Positions 45,939 through 54,489 of a DNA stretch of 64,000 nt are shown here, piece by piece. A model generated the notes under the pieces. That model was not told where the DNA came from. It worked only from the letters and a program-made list of their open reading frames with translations, and did no database searches. The translations under genes and the position numbers were made by a program. The stretch is taken from assembly GCF_014192475.1 (NCBI RefSeq), contig NZ_JACHXZ010000002.1, positions 352,429 through 416,428 of the forward strand. Reading direction: 5' to 3'. Each line of letters opens with the position of its first letter. The first letter of the stretch is position 1. The DNA is from Simiduia aestuariiviva. GTDB lineage: Bacteria > Pseudomonadota > Gammaproteobacteria > Pseudomonadales > Cellvibrionaceae.

Positions 45939-47645
45939 CTAATCGACATTTTTGAATTCCCGAATTACCTTAACTTGGGGTGGATTCTCAGCCAGCATTT
46001 CAGCTGACAAGCAAGTATCCCTGCCGGAAGCCTTAGCCTGATACAGAGCAACGTCGGCCGCTTTTATAATCTGCTCACCCGTTTGACCATGGTCCGGGAA
46101 TACTGCAGCGCCGATTGACATGGTCACCTTGCCCAATGAAAGCCCTTTGAACACCCAATGATATGTTTTAACCAGCTCGCGTAACTTTTGACCGCATTGC
46201 ATTGTTTGCGCGATATCCGCCAAAGGCAGCAAGATTGCCAATTCTTCGCCGCCCATTCTAAAAGCCAGATCCTCTCCACGTATATTGCGCATCACGAGAT
46301 CAGCAATTGTGGCGAGTACATAGTCACCGGCATCATGGCCAAAGGTATCGTTAAAGCGCTTAAAGTGGTCTACATCGATCATTAGCACACCAAAGCCTAT
46401 CTCGTGTCGCTGGCCGAGCTTTAACTCTTTGGCCATAAACTCTTCCATGTATCGACGGTTATAGAGGCCTGTTAGAGGGTCTCTTGTGGCTTGTTCGCGT
46501 AACTTTCGTTGCATATTTAGGTTGGCAAGGGCCAATCCGAGGTGCTCAGCAACGGTAAATGCAATATTGTTCGTGCCTTCGCTGATCTGTTCTGCCGTTA
46601 TATGCAGTAATCCCAGGGTTTCACCGTACGCAGCCAGCGGTATACAGACACAATTCTGTGTGGAATTAGCCATGTGGGGGCAAACCATGGATGACAGCTC
46701 ATCATGGGATAGATGAAATTTGCCTTTTCGCAGCGCCCAGCAATCCTCAAGTGGATACACCATTTCCCCTTGCCAAGCCCCCTGCCAAGTGGCCTTTATT
46801 TCAACAAGGTTTCGAGAGGCATTGATTAATGAAATGGCGCCAGGGGTATTGCCCAATATTCTGGGTACGATATCGGCGATGACCGCCTGTATTTCATCAA
46901 TGGTATTACAGGCGGCCAGCAGGCTAACCAGCCGTTGTAGTAGCGCGATTTGCTGGGTCCTTGAGCGCACTCTCGACTCCAAGAGTCGCTTCTCTTCCCG
47001 AACGGCAGACGATAGGTGTCGCTTAAACGTAGCAAGTAATGCAATCAGAAAAACCAGCACCACAATACTGATGCCTGTCAGCAACAGACGCAGTTGGTCG
47101 ATCGCGTTTAACAACGCGGTTTTAGAGGTGGCAACCCTAACAATGCCAGTGCTATTTTCCGCTTGGAAACGCTTAGCAAGAAAGAGCATTTCCGTGCCGC
47201 TAAGCTCATCGGGGCCTTCAAAATAGCCAAAATCCTCACGCAGCGCCATGCTCATTTCGGGTCTACTTCCGAGATTTGGGCTAGATTCAACCTTGCCTTC
47301 GTCTATATGAGAATCTCCTAGAATATCGCCACTTAGGTTTGTAATGGTTATTCGATGCTCTACCCTCACCAATCCAATTTGTTGTGCAATAAGTGCCATT
47401 TCATCGGCGCTGGCGCCAATTCGATTGATGCTTGTTAGGGTAATGTTAATGATGCGCTTTTGTTCATCAAGGGCTTCTTTGATATACCAGCGGTTGAGCA
47501 CCACCTCTAAAACAAAAGCAGATAGCACCAGCAAAGTGGCCATACCGATAAACGGGAACAGCACTAAACTGGTACGGATATTGGTCAAAGTTGGATACTC
47601 CTTTATTCCCCTTTTGTTAGCGTTAACTTTAGAACAAGCCTTCAC
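45939..47645 (-). CDS. Diguanylate cyclase with periplasmic sensor and GAF domain
   Basis: A 568-residue membrane protein: helix at about 30-52, periplasmic segment to about 185, second helix (186-207), a short coiled coil, GAF domain (about 230-385) and GGDEF (about 390-555). The catalytic loop RMGGEEL lies at about 461-467, with an RGED inhibitory site five residues before. The GAF part carries several Cys and His (CWALRKGKFHLSH, VCPHM, NCVCIPL), a pattern seen in many GAF-GGDEF proteins. It converges on the GGDEF-EAL gene across 206 bp in which I see nothing else. Confidence 0.93.
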   Translation of the reverse strand: MKACSKVNANKRGIKEYPTLTNIRTSLVLFPFIGMATLLVLSAFVLEVVLNRWYIKEALDEQKRIINITLTSINRIGASADEMALIAQQIGLVRVEHRITITNLSGDILGDSHIDEGKVESSPNLGSRPEMSMALREDFGYFEGPDELSGTEMLFLAKRFQAENSTGIVRVATSKTALLNAIDQLRLLLTGISIVVLVFLIALLATFKRHLSSAVREEKRLLESRVRSRTQQIALLQRLVSLLAACNTIDEIQAVIADIVPRILGNTPGAISLINASRNLVEIKATWQGAWQGEMVYPLEDCWALRKGKFHLSHDELSSMVCPHMANSTQNCVCIPLAAYGETLGLLHITAEQISEGTNNIAFTVAEHLGLALANLNMQRKLREQATRDPLTGLYNRRYMEEFMAKELKLGQRHEIGFGVLMIDVDHFKRFNDTFGHDAGDYVLATIADLVMRNIRGEDLAFRMGGEELAILLPLADIAQTMQCGQKLRELVKTYHWVFKGLSLGKVTMSIGAAVFPDHGQTGEQIIKAADVALYQAKASGRDTCLSAEMLAENPPQVKVIREFKNVD

Positions 47646-47884
47646 ATGTCGATAGAACTAGCGCGCATAAAGCCTGATAGCGTTATTCATTACAGTATCA
47701 AATGGCCTCCCCAAACCCGCCGCCTGTAAAACAACGGGTGCGATGCATGACTAGCAACTAAGGATTTCAGCAACATCGATCAACAACGGACAGCCGACGG
47801 CCAGGATCAATATAACTTGGGTGTGAAGATGTGTAGGCGAAGTGGTTTACATCAAAATCTGGAGACTTGTGCAAACTAAGAAAT

Positions 47885-48481
47885 TTAGCAGTAAAAAAGG
47901 TTGTTGCGGCTATCTATACAGAGATACTGGGCCGATACTGGTAGGTCAAATAGACTGCTTAAACTATCGAATTGTTCGAGTTCAGGACGCACCAGATGAT
48001 CAGTGGGTAAAAGCGACAACCAAAAACTGCACAGCCTTGGCGTATCATCGACGACGCCCAACAAACAGGGTTCGCCAATAGATCGCAGCGATAATCCTAA
48101 GTCCAAGCCTAAGTTGCTAAGCGTCATGACCTGTGCATCACCTCGCCACTCGAATACATTGGCTAAGGCCGAAAAAAATTGGCCAGGCTGAGACTGCATA
48201 AAAGTAAAAGGCATGGGAGGGAAATCAATGCTTTGGGCTAATGCACGTTCGGTAGCGTTTTTTGTGCTCGCCTGACTAATAACGCGAATTATTGCATCGG
48301 ATCTAATTTTTTGATCTATATCGCTGTGCACGCAGTGAATTAAACCCCACAGCCCTAACTCACACCATTGTGATAAACGCCTTGGTTTAGCACCAAGCAA
48401 CTCGACTAGCTCTTCACGCCATATGGATGATGGTGAACGCGTATGGCGCGCGACAATTTTAAATAATTTCTTGTCAGTCAT
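47885..48481 (-). CDS. Ketosynthase N-terminal-like protein (chain-length-factor type), last gene of operon
   Basis: A 198-residue protein. PMPFTFMQSQPGQFFSAL and the following GDAQVMTLSNLGLDLGLSL resemble the half-size thiolase-fold proteins annotated as beta-ketoacyl synthase N-terminal domains in aryl-polyene clusters; the active-site Cys is absent. The ATG at 48481 sits in an ATGACTGA overlap with the ketosynthase stop, so the two are translationally coupled and may form a heterodimer. An in-frame start at 48523 is less likely. The similarity is my reading of weak motifs. Confidence 0.55.
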   Translation of the reverse strand: MTDKKLFKIVARHTRSPSSIWREELVELLGAKPRRLSQWCELGLWGLIHCVHSDIDQKIRSDAIIRVISQASTKNATERALAQSIDFPPMPFTFMQSQPGQFFSALANVFEWRGDAQVMTLSNLGLDLGLSLRSIGEPCLLGVVDDTPRLCSFWLSLLPTDHLVRPELEQFDSLSSLFDLPVSAQYLCIDSRNNLFYC

Positions 48482-49556
48482 GGCAGTGCTGCTTAAGTAA
48501 CAAGCAGCTGTGGCTGCCTCCAAACCCCAAGTTAACCGACATTAGATATTCAATTTCCGCTGGCATTGTTGCTGTGAAGTTAATCCCACAATCTTTGTCT
48601 ACATCTTCGTCCCGCAATCTAACAGCGGGCCATTGACGTTGATTGATCACCGTTAACAGCAAGACCAGTTCTGCAACACCGGATGCACCTAGGGTATGAC
48701 CAAGCAATGTTTTTAAGGAAATTAACGGCGGCAACACATCAAACAGGTCGGAAATAGCACGGGCCTCAACGACATCGTTAACGACACTGCCAGCTGATTG
48801 TAGTTTCACAAGGTCAATATCACCAACACCAAGCTTCAGTGAACGCAATGTCTGCTGCATCATGGCTTTGTAGGCGCCCTCGTTCGCACCGCTCGGATCT
48901 TTACTCTCCACAAGGTGGGCACCGCCACACAATTGCCAGCGTGACCGTTTTGTGGAGAGATGGACGGCTGCTATAGCCTCGCCCAACAATAAGCCAGATC
49001 GGTCAGTATGCAGCGGCCGCGCGCGATCACTGGCTAGCATCTGCATGCCGGCAAAACCCGCAATGCTCAAATAGTTTTCCAGCTCGAGACCGATCACCAA
49101 CGCTTCGTCAATCACACCTTTTTCAATTGCGCTTTTGGCTTGTAATAACGCATTTGAACCAGATGTGCAGGCACTATTAATCCAGTAAACGGGTCCAGTC
49201 CAATCTAAAATATCAACAATCTGACTTGGGAGTTGAGGAAGTTTGGTATCTTCTGAGTCGAATATACTTACCGCACCCACATTGCCGGAGGAACTGCCTA
49301 AAAAAATGGGTAGATTATTATTGTGGCAACCCGCATCAACAATGGCGGCGGTAAGTAACTTTTTGCAGCGTTCACGCCAATTAACTTCGGGCCCACTGCC
49401 CTCGTCCACCTTAATTGGCAGGTAAGGCACAGAATCATCTAAGCCATTGATACTTCTGCGTGCGGGTGTTGGGGGCTCTAAGCTATCTAAATTCTTTGGT
49501 AAACCGGCCCCTAAACAGGACATCAGCCCCATGCCTTGCAAATAGACAGGTGTCAT
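48474..49556 (-). CDS. Beta-ketoacyl-ACP synthase (KAS I/II fold) with altered catalytic triad
   Basis: A 360-residue ketosynthase, about 50 residues shorter than FabF. The nucleophile Cys130 is in INSACTSGSNALL. The second His, H287, is in LKTLLGHTLGASG with Lys282. The first catalytic His, which in FabF lies in NAHGTST, aligns with Gln253 in KLQSAGSVVND, so the Cys-His-His triad is Cys-Gln-His. It could still decarboxylate or load, or prime a partner. It overlaps the ACP gene by 4 bp and the following half-size gene by 8 bp. Confidence 0.85.
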   Translation of the reverse strand: MTPVYLQGMGLMSCLGAGLPKNLDSLEPPTPARRSINGLDDSVPYLPIKVDEGSGPEVNWRERCKKLLTAAIVDAGCHNNNLPIFLGSSSGNVGAVSIFDSEDTKLPQLPSQIVDILDWTGPVYWINSACTSGSNALLQAKSAIEKGVIDEALVIGLELENYLSIAGFAGMQMLASDRARPLHTDRSGLLLGEAIAAVHLSTKRSRWQLCGGAHLVESKDPSGANEGAYKAMMQQTLRSLKLGVGDIDLVKLQSAGSVVNDVVEARAISDLFDVLPPLISLKTLLGHTLGASGVAELVLLLTVINQRQWPAVRLRDEDVDKDCGINFTATMPAEIEYLMSVNLGFGGSHSCLLLKQHCHD

Positions 49557-49801
49557 TGATTCAAATGAGACGCTAAGGATGCTAACGACGTCATTGCTCG
49601 CCGTGTCTCTTTGCTATCTTTCAGCCGAATGCCGTATCGCTGTTGAATAGCCATAGATATTTGAAGGGCGTCAATAGAATCCAGTGAAAGCGGAGAGGTA
49701 TCACCAAATAGGGGGGCATCATCTGCCAAACCTCCTATAGGCTCCTCTTTTTCTGCGGCCTCTAAAACTAGCGCCTTTAGTTCGGATATGTTTACTTTCA
49801 T
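49553..49801 (-). CDS. Acyl carrier protein
   Basis: An 82-residue ACP. The phosphopantetheine attachment site is Ser42 in LSLDSIDALQI. The protein is acidic with three to four helices as expected. The ATG at 49801 overlaps the stop of the permease gene by 4 bp. It is a dedicated carrier, distinct from the housekeeping AcpP; no phosphopantetheinyl transferase is encoded nearby, so a general one must activate it. Confidence 0.88.
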   Translation of the reverse strand: MKVNISELKALVLEAAEKEEPIGGLADDAPLFGDTSPLSLDSIDALQISMAIQQRYGIRLKDSKETRRAMTSLASLASHLNQ

Positions 49802-51030
49802 GAATATTTTTTTCTCAATGCGAGTTGGGCTAAAACTAAGCAAAGCACACCAAATAGCGTCAACTTCCCTACTTCAAATGCCACTTCAACAAAGCTTGCC
49901 TTGCGAATTAATATGTCCAGTAAGCCTTCGAGCGCCCAATTCATAGGCGATAAGCCCGCTATACTCTGCATGACATCTGGCATAACAAAGCTTGGAACCA
50001 TGATGCCGCCCAAGGCTGCAAGCAATACATTGACTGCTGGACCAATAGCCGCGGCTTGGGTTTGAGACGTCACCAAGGTTGCAATCCAAAGTGCGAGCGA
50101 TGTGGCGGCAAAACTGATGCTGAATAGCATGGTGCACAGCGCTAGCCAGTGAACATCGTCGATAACTAAGGCCTCTCCGCCTAATAGCGGTAGTAAATAT
50201 CGACCAATTGCTAGCATAATCGCGGCCTGAAACAAATTGACCACGACAAAGGGAATCAATTTTCCGAGCAGTATAACGCCACTGCTTAACCCTAGGGAGC
50301 GCAACCGAGCGAAGGTTCCATGGGAACGTTCCTCTACCAGTAGCCCCGTAATACTAGTGACTACAAAAAACATTCCAAATATTAGCCAAGCAGGCACATT
50401 GTGCTGTACCGCACTAGGATTAACAGCGCCACCCAGTCGCTGGCCTTCAACCATTGTATTCAATCGATCCATCAATTCGGACGCGCCCTGGCCTCTGTCG
50501 TTTGCATTTTCATCAGCAGCGCCAAAGTCGTCCACGATATCAATATTCTGGCGTACAATTGTTGGGAGCTCTAGGTTGCTCGACTTGATTGCATGCTCAA
50601 GCCAAAGGCCGCGCAACTGACTTGTTAACGCTTGAAATACCGCAAAATCCAAGCCGGGCTCCCCGATAAATTTAATTCCGCCAGATGTGTCATTAGCCGT
50701 GACCAAATTATCAAGGTATTCTTGGGTGCCTCGTTCAATAATGATGGCGTAATCTAATTGGCCTGTCGCTAATTGTGATCGCCAATCTTCAACTTTGGCC
50801 TCCGGCTCCTGCTGAAAATCTTGCCAGTGCTTTGCAAGTCGTAGGCTAAAATCCGTTCGGTCGTTGTCTATTAACACCCATTTAAGCGTGTTTAGCTTCG
50901 GGCGATAGACATCCTGTAGCGCCAGACTCATGATAATGATAAAGGCGGCAGGCAATAGAAAAATAGCTGCTAGCCCGTATAGGTCCCGTCGCAATACATG
51001 TAGCTCTTTAAGAATTAACGCTAGCAACAT
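49798..51030 (-). CDS. ABC-2 type transporter permease
   Basis: A 410-residue permease with one N-terminal helix (about 21-43), a large extracytoplasmic domain (about 44-215) and five helices in the C-terminal half (about 220-400), the layout of the ABC2_membrane_3/YhhJ group. It contains ITGLLVEERSHGTFARLRSLG, the usual coupling-helix signature of ABC-2 exporters. It pairs with the ATPase gene 4 bp upstream. The exporter most likely moves the lipid-like product of the surrounding enzymes; the cargo is inferred. Confidence 0.9.
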   Translation of the reverse strand: MLLALILKELHVLRRDLYGLAAIFLLPAAFIIIMSLALQDVYRPKLNTLKWVLIDNDRTDFSLRLAKHWQDFQQEPEAKVEDWRSQLATGQLDYAIIIERGTQEYLDNLVTANDTSGGIKFIGEPGLDFAVFQALTSQLRGLWLEHAIKSSNLELPTIVRQNIDIVDDFGAADENANDRGQGASELMDRLNTMVEGQRLGGAVNPSAVQHNVPAWLIFGMFFVVTSITGLLVEERSHGTFARLRSLGLSSGVILLGKLIPFVVVNLFQAAIMLAIGRYLLPLLGGEALVIDDVHWLALCTMLFSISFAATSLALWIATLVTSQTQAAAIGPAVNVLLAALGGIMVPSFVMPDVMQSIAGLSPMNWALEGLLDILIRKASFVEVAFEVGKLTLFGVLCLVLAQLALRKKYS

Positions 51031-51034
51031 AAGA

Positions 51035-51970
51035 CTAATCCCTTAGGCTCCTGTGGGTTAACCCTAAAAATAGCGATTCGAGTTTTGGTCGACCGTAACT
51101 GACTTCACATATACGTCCCCCTGCACCTTCAACCGCCGCCAATACCTGCCCAACAGTAACGGTGGTCAATAGATCAATCTCGAGGGAGACGCAATCATCG
51201 GCAGGCGCCACTTCAACATTTCCGAATTCAGCCAGTTTTGCACGTGACTCCTCTTCACTCAGATTAACCAGCTTCAAACAGAGGGAGGACCTGCTCTCCA
51301 GTAATGCCGATTTATCACCATACCTGAGCAGTTTGCCGCCGTCGATGATCGCCAACTGATCGGCAATAGCTTCAACTTCCTCCATGTAATGCGAGGTGTA
51401 AACCACCCCTAACCCAGACTGCGACAAGGCTTTGACGGACTCCAAAATAAATGCCCTAGTCTGCGGGTCTACTCCAACCGTAGGCTCATCCAACAAGAGA
51501 TAGTTTGGCGACGCGAGTAACGTAATGGCAAGGTTTAAGCGTCTTTGAAGCCCACCCGATAAAGAACAGGCCGGCTGTTTCAACACATGGCTAAGCTGAC
51601 AAAAATCTAATGCGAATTCAATTTGAGCTTCAGCGGTTCGGCGCCCCTCCCCCTTTGGTGAAATTCGCGCAAAAAATGTCAAATTTTCACCGACAGTAAG
51701 CGAGGGATAAAATGCAAAATCTTGCGGGGCTAGACAAACCGCAGCGGGATTATTTTTATGGAGGTTTTGCAGATCTGTGCCATCCACCAAAATTGAGCCC
51801 GACTGCAGCTTCAAATTGCCAGAAAGCAGCGATATCAAGGTTGTTTTGCCGGCGCCATTTGGCCCAAGCAAGCCCAGGATTTTTCCTGGCTGTACCTCAA
51901 GGCTTATTGACTCAAGCGCATTATCGGCCGCATTTCGATATCGATAATTAACTCCTTGGATGTTAATCAT
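51035..51970 (-). CDS. ABC transporter ATP-binding protein
   Basis: A 311-residue ATPase for the ABC-2 exporter. Walker A is GPNGAGKTT (about 36-44), the signature is LSGGLQRRLNLA (about 133-144), Walker B is YLLLDEPTVG (about 153-162), and the H-loop is YTSHYMEE. A C-terminal extension of about 75 residues after the core is typical of the CcmA/DrrA-like export subfamily. It overlaps the BtrH-type gene by one base. Confidence 0.94.
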   Translation of the reverse strand: MINIQGVNYRYRNAADNALESISLEVQPGKILGLLGPNGAGKTTLISLLSGNLKLQSGSILVDGTDLQNLHKNNPAAVCLAPQDFAFYPSLTVGENLTFFARISPKGEGRRTAEAQIEFALDFCQLSHVLKQPACSLSGGLQRRLNLAITLLASPNYLLLDEPTVGVDPQTRAFILESVKALSQSGLGVVYTSHYMEEVEAIADQLAIIDGGKLLRYGDKSALLESRSSLCLKLVNLSEEESRAKLAEFGNVEVAPADDCVSLEIDLLTTVTVGQVLAAVEGAGGRICEVSYGRPKLESLFLGLTHRSLRD

Positions 51971-52959
51971 TAACTGACAGCCATCTTAAGGCGCTTGAAG
52001 AAGTCGTGCTCCGTTTTTGCAAGCACTAGCAATTGTTCACTCAACGCCTCAGTAGACACTGCATCACGGCCCTTCACCATCCGGGCGATTGCCAACGCAA
52101 AGCCCCGCCATTGATCACCGATCGCTAGCAATTCCTCTGCAAATTTTGCAAGCGATTTACCGGTAAGAATACCGTCGGCTTCCTGTAGAAAAGCGGCATA
52201 CAAAAAACGAAATCCTGCTCCTCCGGTTCCGATTTCTTCCTGCATGCGTATGATGTGTCCAATGAAAGCTTTAGTTTCATCAGCGTCATTGGGTAGCGCG
52301 CGAACTTTTTTGGCCAACATACGCATTCCACGTATGCCGGCAATTGGCACGGGCCCCAGCATAATGCGACAATTTTTAACGATTGCTCGGCGAACGTCAC
52401 TGGATGTGATCTCATTTTTCGCGATGCTGACGGGGTAGTATAGCAATCCCTTTGGGGCAAGCGCGCCCTTGGCAAATCGGGCTCTCTGAAGGTCATCTGA
52501 AGGACAGGTAACGGTAACTTCACAGACCGGGTCGCTGATTAAATAGTCATTGCCGTCGCGTCCATAGGCCAACAAATTGTGGCCGTTAAAATGGAAACGC
52601 ATGTCCGGAGGAAAGTACGGTAGCCAGTAAACCGACGTCTGTAATCCCACCAGTGTTTGTTTATCTAGCAGCTCATCGAGTCTGGCTTTACCCTTGCTAG
52701 GGTCTCGAAAGGTCTCGAATCGAAATTTTGCTTTGAAAACCTTCGCAAGCCCTTTAATGATAAATTTTGGAGGCATTCTATAGGCGATAAGCGGCAGGCC
52801 GCCCAATTTGATAAACGGCAAATAGGCAAAAGACAACGCCGAAGCCAGCCCAAATGCCATTGCTTCAGATACCTGGACGCCTTCATTGCGAAAGATTGAC
52901 GCTATAACACCACTTTCACAATGTGCAGCATGTTGATGTTGGAAATCAGAGGTACTCAT
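51970..52959 (-). CDS. BtrH-type acyltransferase (BtrH_N plus DUF4872-like)
   Basis: A 329-residue protein like BtrH of butirosin biosynthesis, which moves an acyl group from an ACP to an amine. The N-terminal BtrH domain has HCESGVIASIF with Cys14, and FNGHNLLAYG with His127 plus SDP with Asp143, a possible Cys-His-Asp triad of the papain-like type. The C-terminal half (about 180-329) is helical and fits DUF4872. With an ACP in the same operon, transfer of an acyl chain to an unknown acceptor is a natural hypothesis. It overlaps both neighbours. Confidence 0.8.
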   Translation of the reverse strand: MSTSDFQHQHAAHCESGVIASIFRNEGVQVSEAMAFGLASALSFAYLPFIKLGGLPLIAYRMPPKFIIKGLAKVFKAKFRFETFRDPSKGKARLDELLDKQTLVGLQTSVYWLPYFPPDMRFHFNGHNLLAYGRDGNDYLISDPVCEVTVTCPSDDLQRARFAKGALAPKGLLYYPVSIAKNEITSSDVRRAIVKNCRIMLGPVPIAGIRGMRMLAKKVRALPNDADETKAFIGHIIRMQEEIGTGGAGFRFLYAAFLQEADGILTGKSLAKFAEELLAIGDQWRGFALAIARMVKGRDAVSTEALSEQLLVLAKTEHDFFKRLKMAVS

Positions 52960-53357
52960 AGAGTTGGCAACCGAGTTATTTCTTCAACCGACATGCCCAA
53001 GGCCTGTGCATATCTCGCTAAATACCGATCAGACAAATTCGAAAACTTATCAACTTTCAGGTGCCGCCGTAGCTGCCATTGCCACACGCCTGCACTTTGC
53101 GCCAAAATTTGGTGGTCCATCCGCTTTTCATACATCCAATATTCTAATGGCGTCGCCACACCTGCGGATGCGCGCACATAGGCATCTTCTGCAAGCTTTT
53201 TCAACGCGTCCACAGCCTGCAAAGTAACGATCTCTTCAACTTCCCAACCCTGGCTTGCCACCACCACCATCTTGCCATTTTCATCGCGTGCATAGACGGC
53301 TTTCCGGCCACCGCCTAGCGCCGCATTGCCTTCTTGGGGCACCTGATCGACATCCAT
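52956..53357 (-). CDS. Small HTH-like protein of the operon
   Basis: A 133-residue protein. The C-terminal half reads like a Cro/C1-type helix-turn-helix: DHQILAQSAGVWQWQLRRHL followed by DRYLARYAQALGMSVEEI. The N-terminal half contains YARDENGKMVVVASQGWEVEE and is not recognised. It starts one base after the KAS III stop and overlaps the BtrH-type gene by 4 bp. It may regulate the operon, or be an accessory factor; no DNA target is evident. Confidence 0.55.
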   Translation of the reverse strand: MDVDQVPQEGNAALGGGRKAVYARDENGKMVVVASQGWEVEEIVTLQAVDALKKLAEDAYVRASAGVATPLEYWMYEKRMDHQILAQSAGVWQWQLRRHLKVDKFSNLSDRYLARYAQALGMSVEEITRLPTL

Positions 53358-53358
53358 G

Positions 53359-54489
53359 TTAAACAGCCTCTAGCAACGCAAAACTGCTCGAGAATCGACC
53401 CGACTCTGGAACATACATTAGAATTTTCTGACCTTTTTTAATTCGACCCGAATTAAATAGTTCGTCCAACATAATATAGGGAGAAGCAGAGCCAGTATTA
53501 CCGCACGAAGTTAGATTAGTAAACCACTTTGATTTAGGGATGCTAAATTCCATGGAATCCAATTGATCCGCTAGCGGTTTAGCAAAATACATTGATGAGA
53601 TGTGCGGTAAAAACCAATCAACATCTTCTGCTTTAAGCTGATGCTTTTTTTGTAGTGCCCTTAGGGGCTTACCGACAGTAGTGGCAACCACTTCAGCATT
53701 CAATAATCGTACATCCTGCTTGATAGCGAGTGTTGAATCGATCTGCCATTGTTCGGGCGATACGTCTGCCCAGCCGGTTAAGGTGCCATCTTGGTTTTGT
53801 TGTGCGCCGGCAAACATACACGCGGGCAATTGGTGAGCATATGAAAAAAGTTCGAGCCAATGTACCTTGAGAGAAAGTGGACCCCGGGGTTCACTTTCAA
53901 GTAAAAAAGCACCAGCCCCGTCTGAAAGCATCCAGCGTAAAAAGTCTTTCTCAAACGCCAACTCAGGACGTTCTTCAAGCGCATTTATTTTGTGGTCTAC
54001 CTCTGCCTGAAATCTATGCGCCATAAAATGGGGTGACACGCGTTCAGAACCCGTTGCCACCGCCCGTTTTGCTTCGCCTGCTTTTACAGACAAATAGGCA
54101 TACTTAAATGCCGAAAACCCAGACAAGCAGATTCCCGCTGTGGCTACCACCTCTAAGCAGTCCCACCCTAGTTCGCCATGCACCATAACGCCATGATTCG
54201 GTAAAAGTTGGTCTGGCGATGAGGTGCCCGTAACTAACAAATCAGCGGGCGCAGTTAAGTCCAAGGCACCTACGGCATGCGCCGTCATTTGAGCATTGTT
54301 CATGGTCGGCAGCCCCGTCTCAGGGTCAATTGCATAATACCGAGATTTGATACCGTTATTACGCAGAATAATACGGCGCGCGCGCGAGGGCTTGCCCCCA
54401 ACCATGCCCAGCACTGACTCCATTTTGTCATTAGCAACCGGTTGATTAGGCAGGCAAGTCCCAGTGCTATTGATATAGACGCTATTCAT
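53359..54489 (-). CDS. Beta-ketoacyl-ACP synthase III of the DarB type
   Basis: A 376-residue KAS III-like enzyme. The triad is complete: Cys121 in TAGICLSGFSAF, His296 in FLPHISSMYF, Asn331 in TSCGNTGSAS. The N-terminal segment YINSTGTCLPNQPVAN and KPSRARRIILRNNGIKSRYY are close to DarB proteins of dialkylresorcinol and flexirubin clusters, which join two beta-keto/enoyl chains head to head into a cyclohexanedione. Standard FabH proteins are shorter (about 317 aa) and lack this N-terminal pattern. It overlaps the DarA-like gene by 8 bp. Confidence 0.82.
   Translation of the reverse strand: MNSVYINSTGTCLPNQPVANDKMESVLGMVGGKPSRARRIILRNNGIKSRYYAIDPETGLPTMNNAQMTAHAVGALDLTAPADLLVTGTSSPDQLLPNHGVMVHGELGWDCLEVVATAGICLSGFSAFKYAYLSVKAGEAKRAVATGSERVSPHFMAHRFQAEVDHKINALEERPELAFEKDFLRWMLSDGAGAFLLESEPRGPLSLKVHWLELFSYAHQLPACMFAGAQQNQDGTLTGWADVSPEQWQIDSTLAIKQDVRLLNAEVVATTVGKPLRALQKKHQLKAEDVDWFLPHISSMYFAKPLADQLDSMEFSIPKSKWFTNLTSCGNTGSASPYIMLDELFNSGRIKKGQKILMYVPESGRFSSSFALLEAV

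Noticed and set aside
46720..47226. 168-codon plus-strand frame inside the diguanylate cyclase
   Set aside because: Ser/Arg-rich antisense shadow; the opposite strand encodes clear GAF and GGDEF domains.
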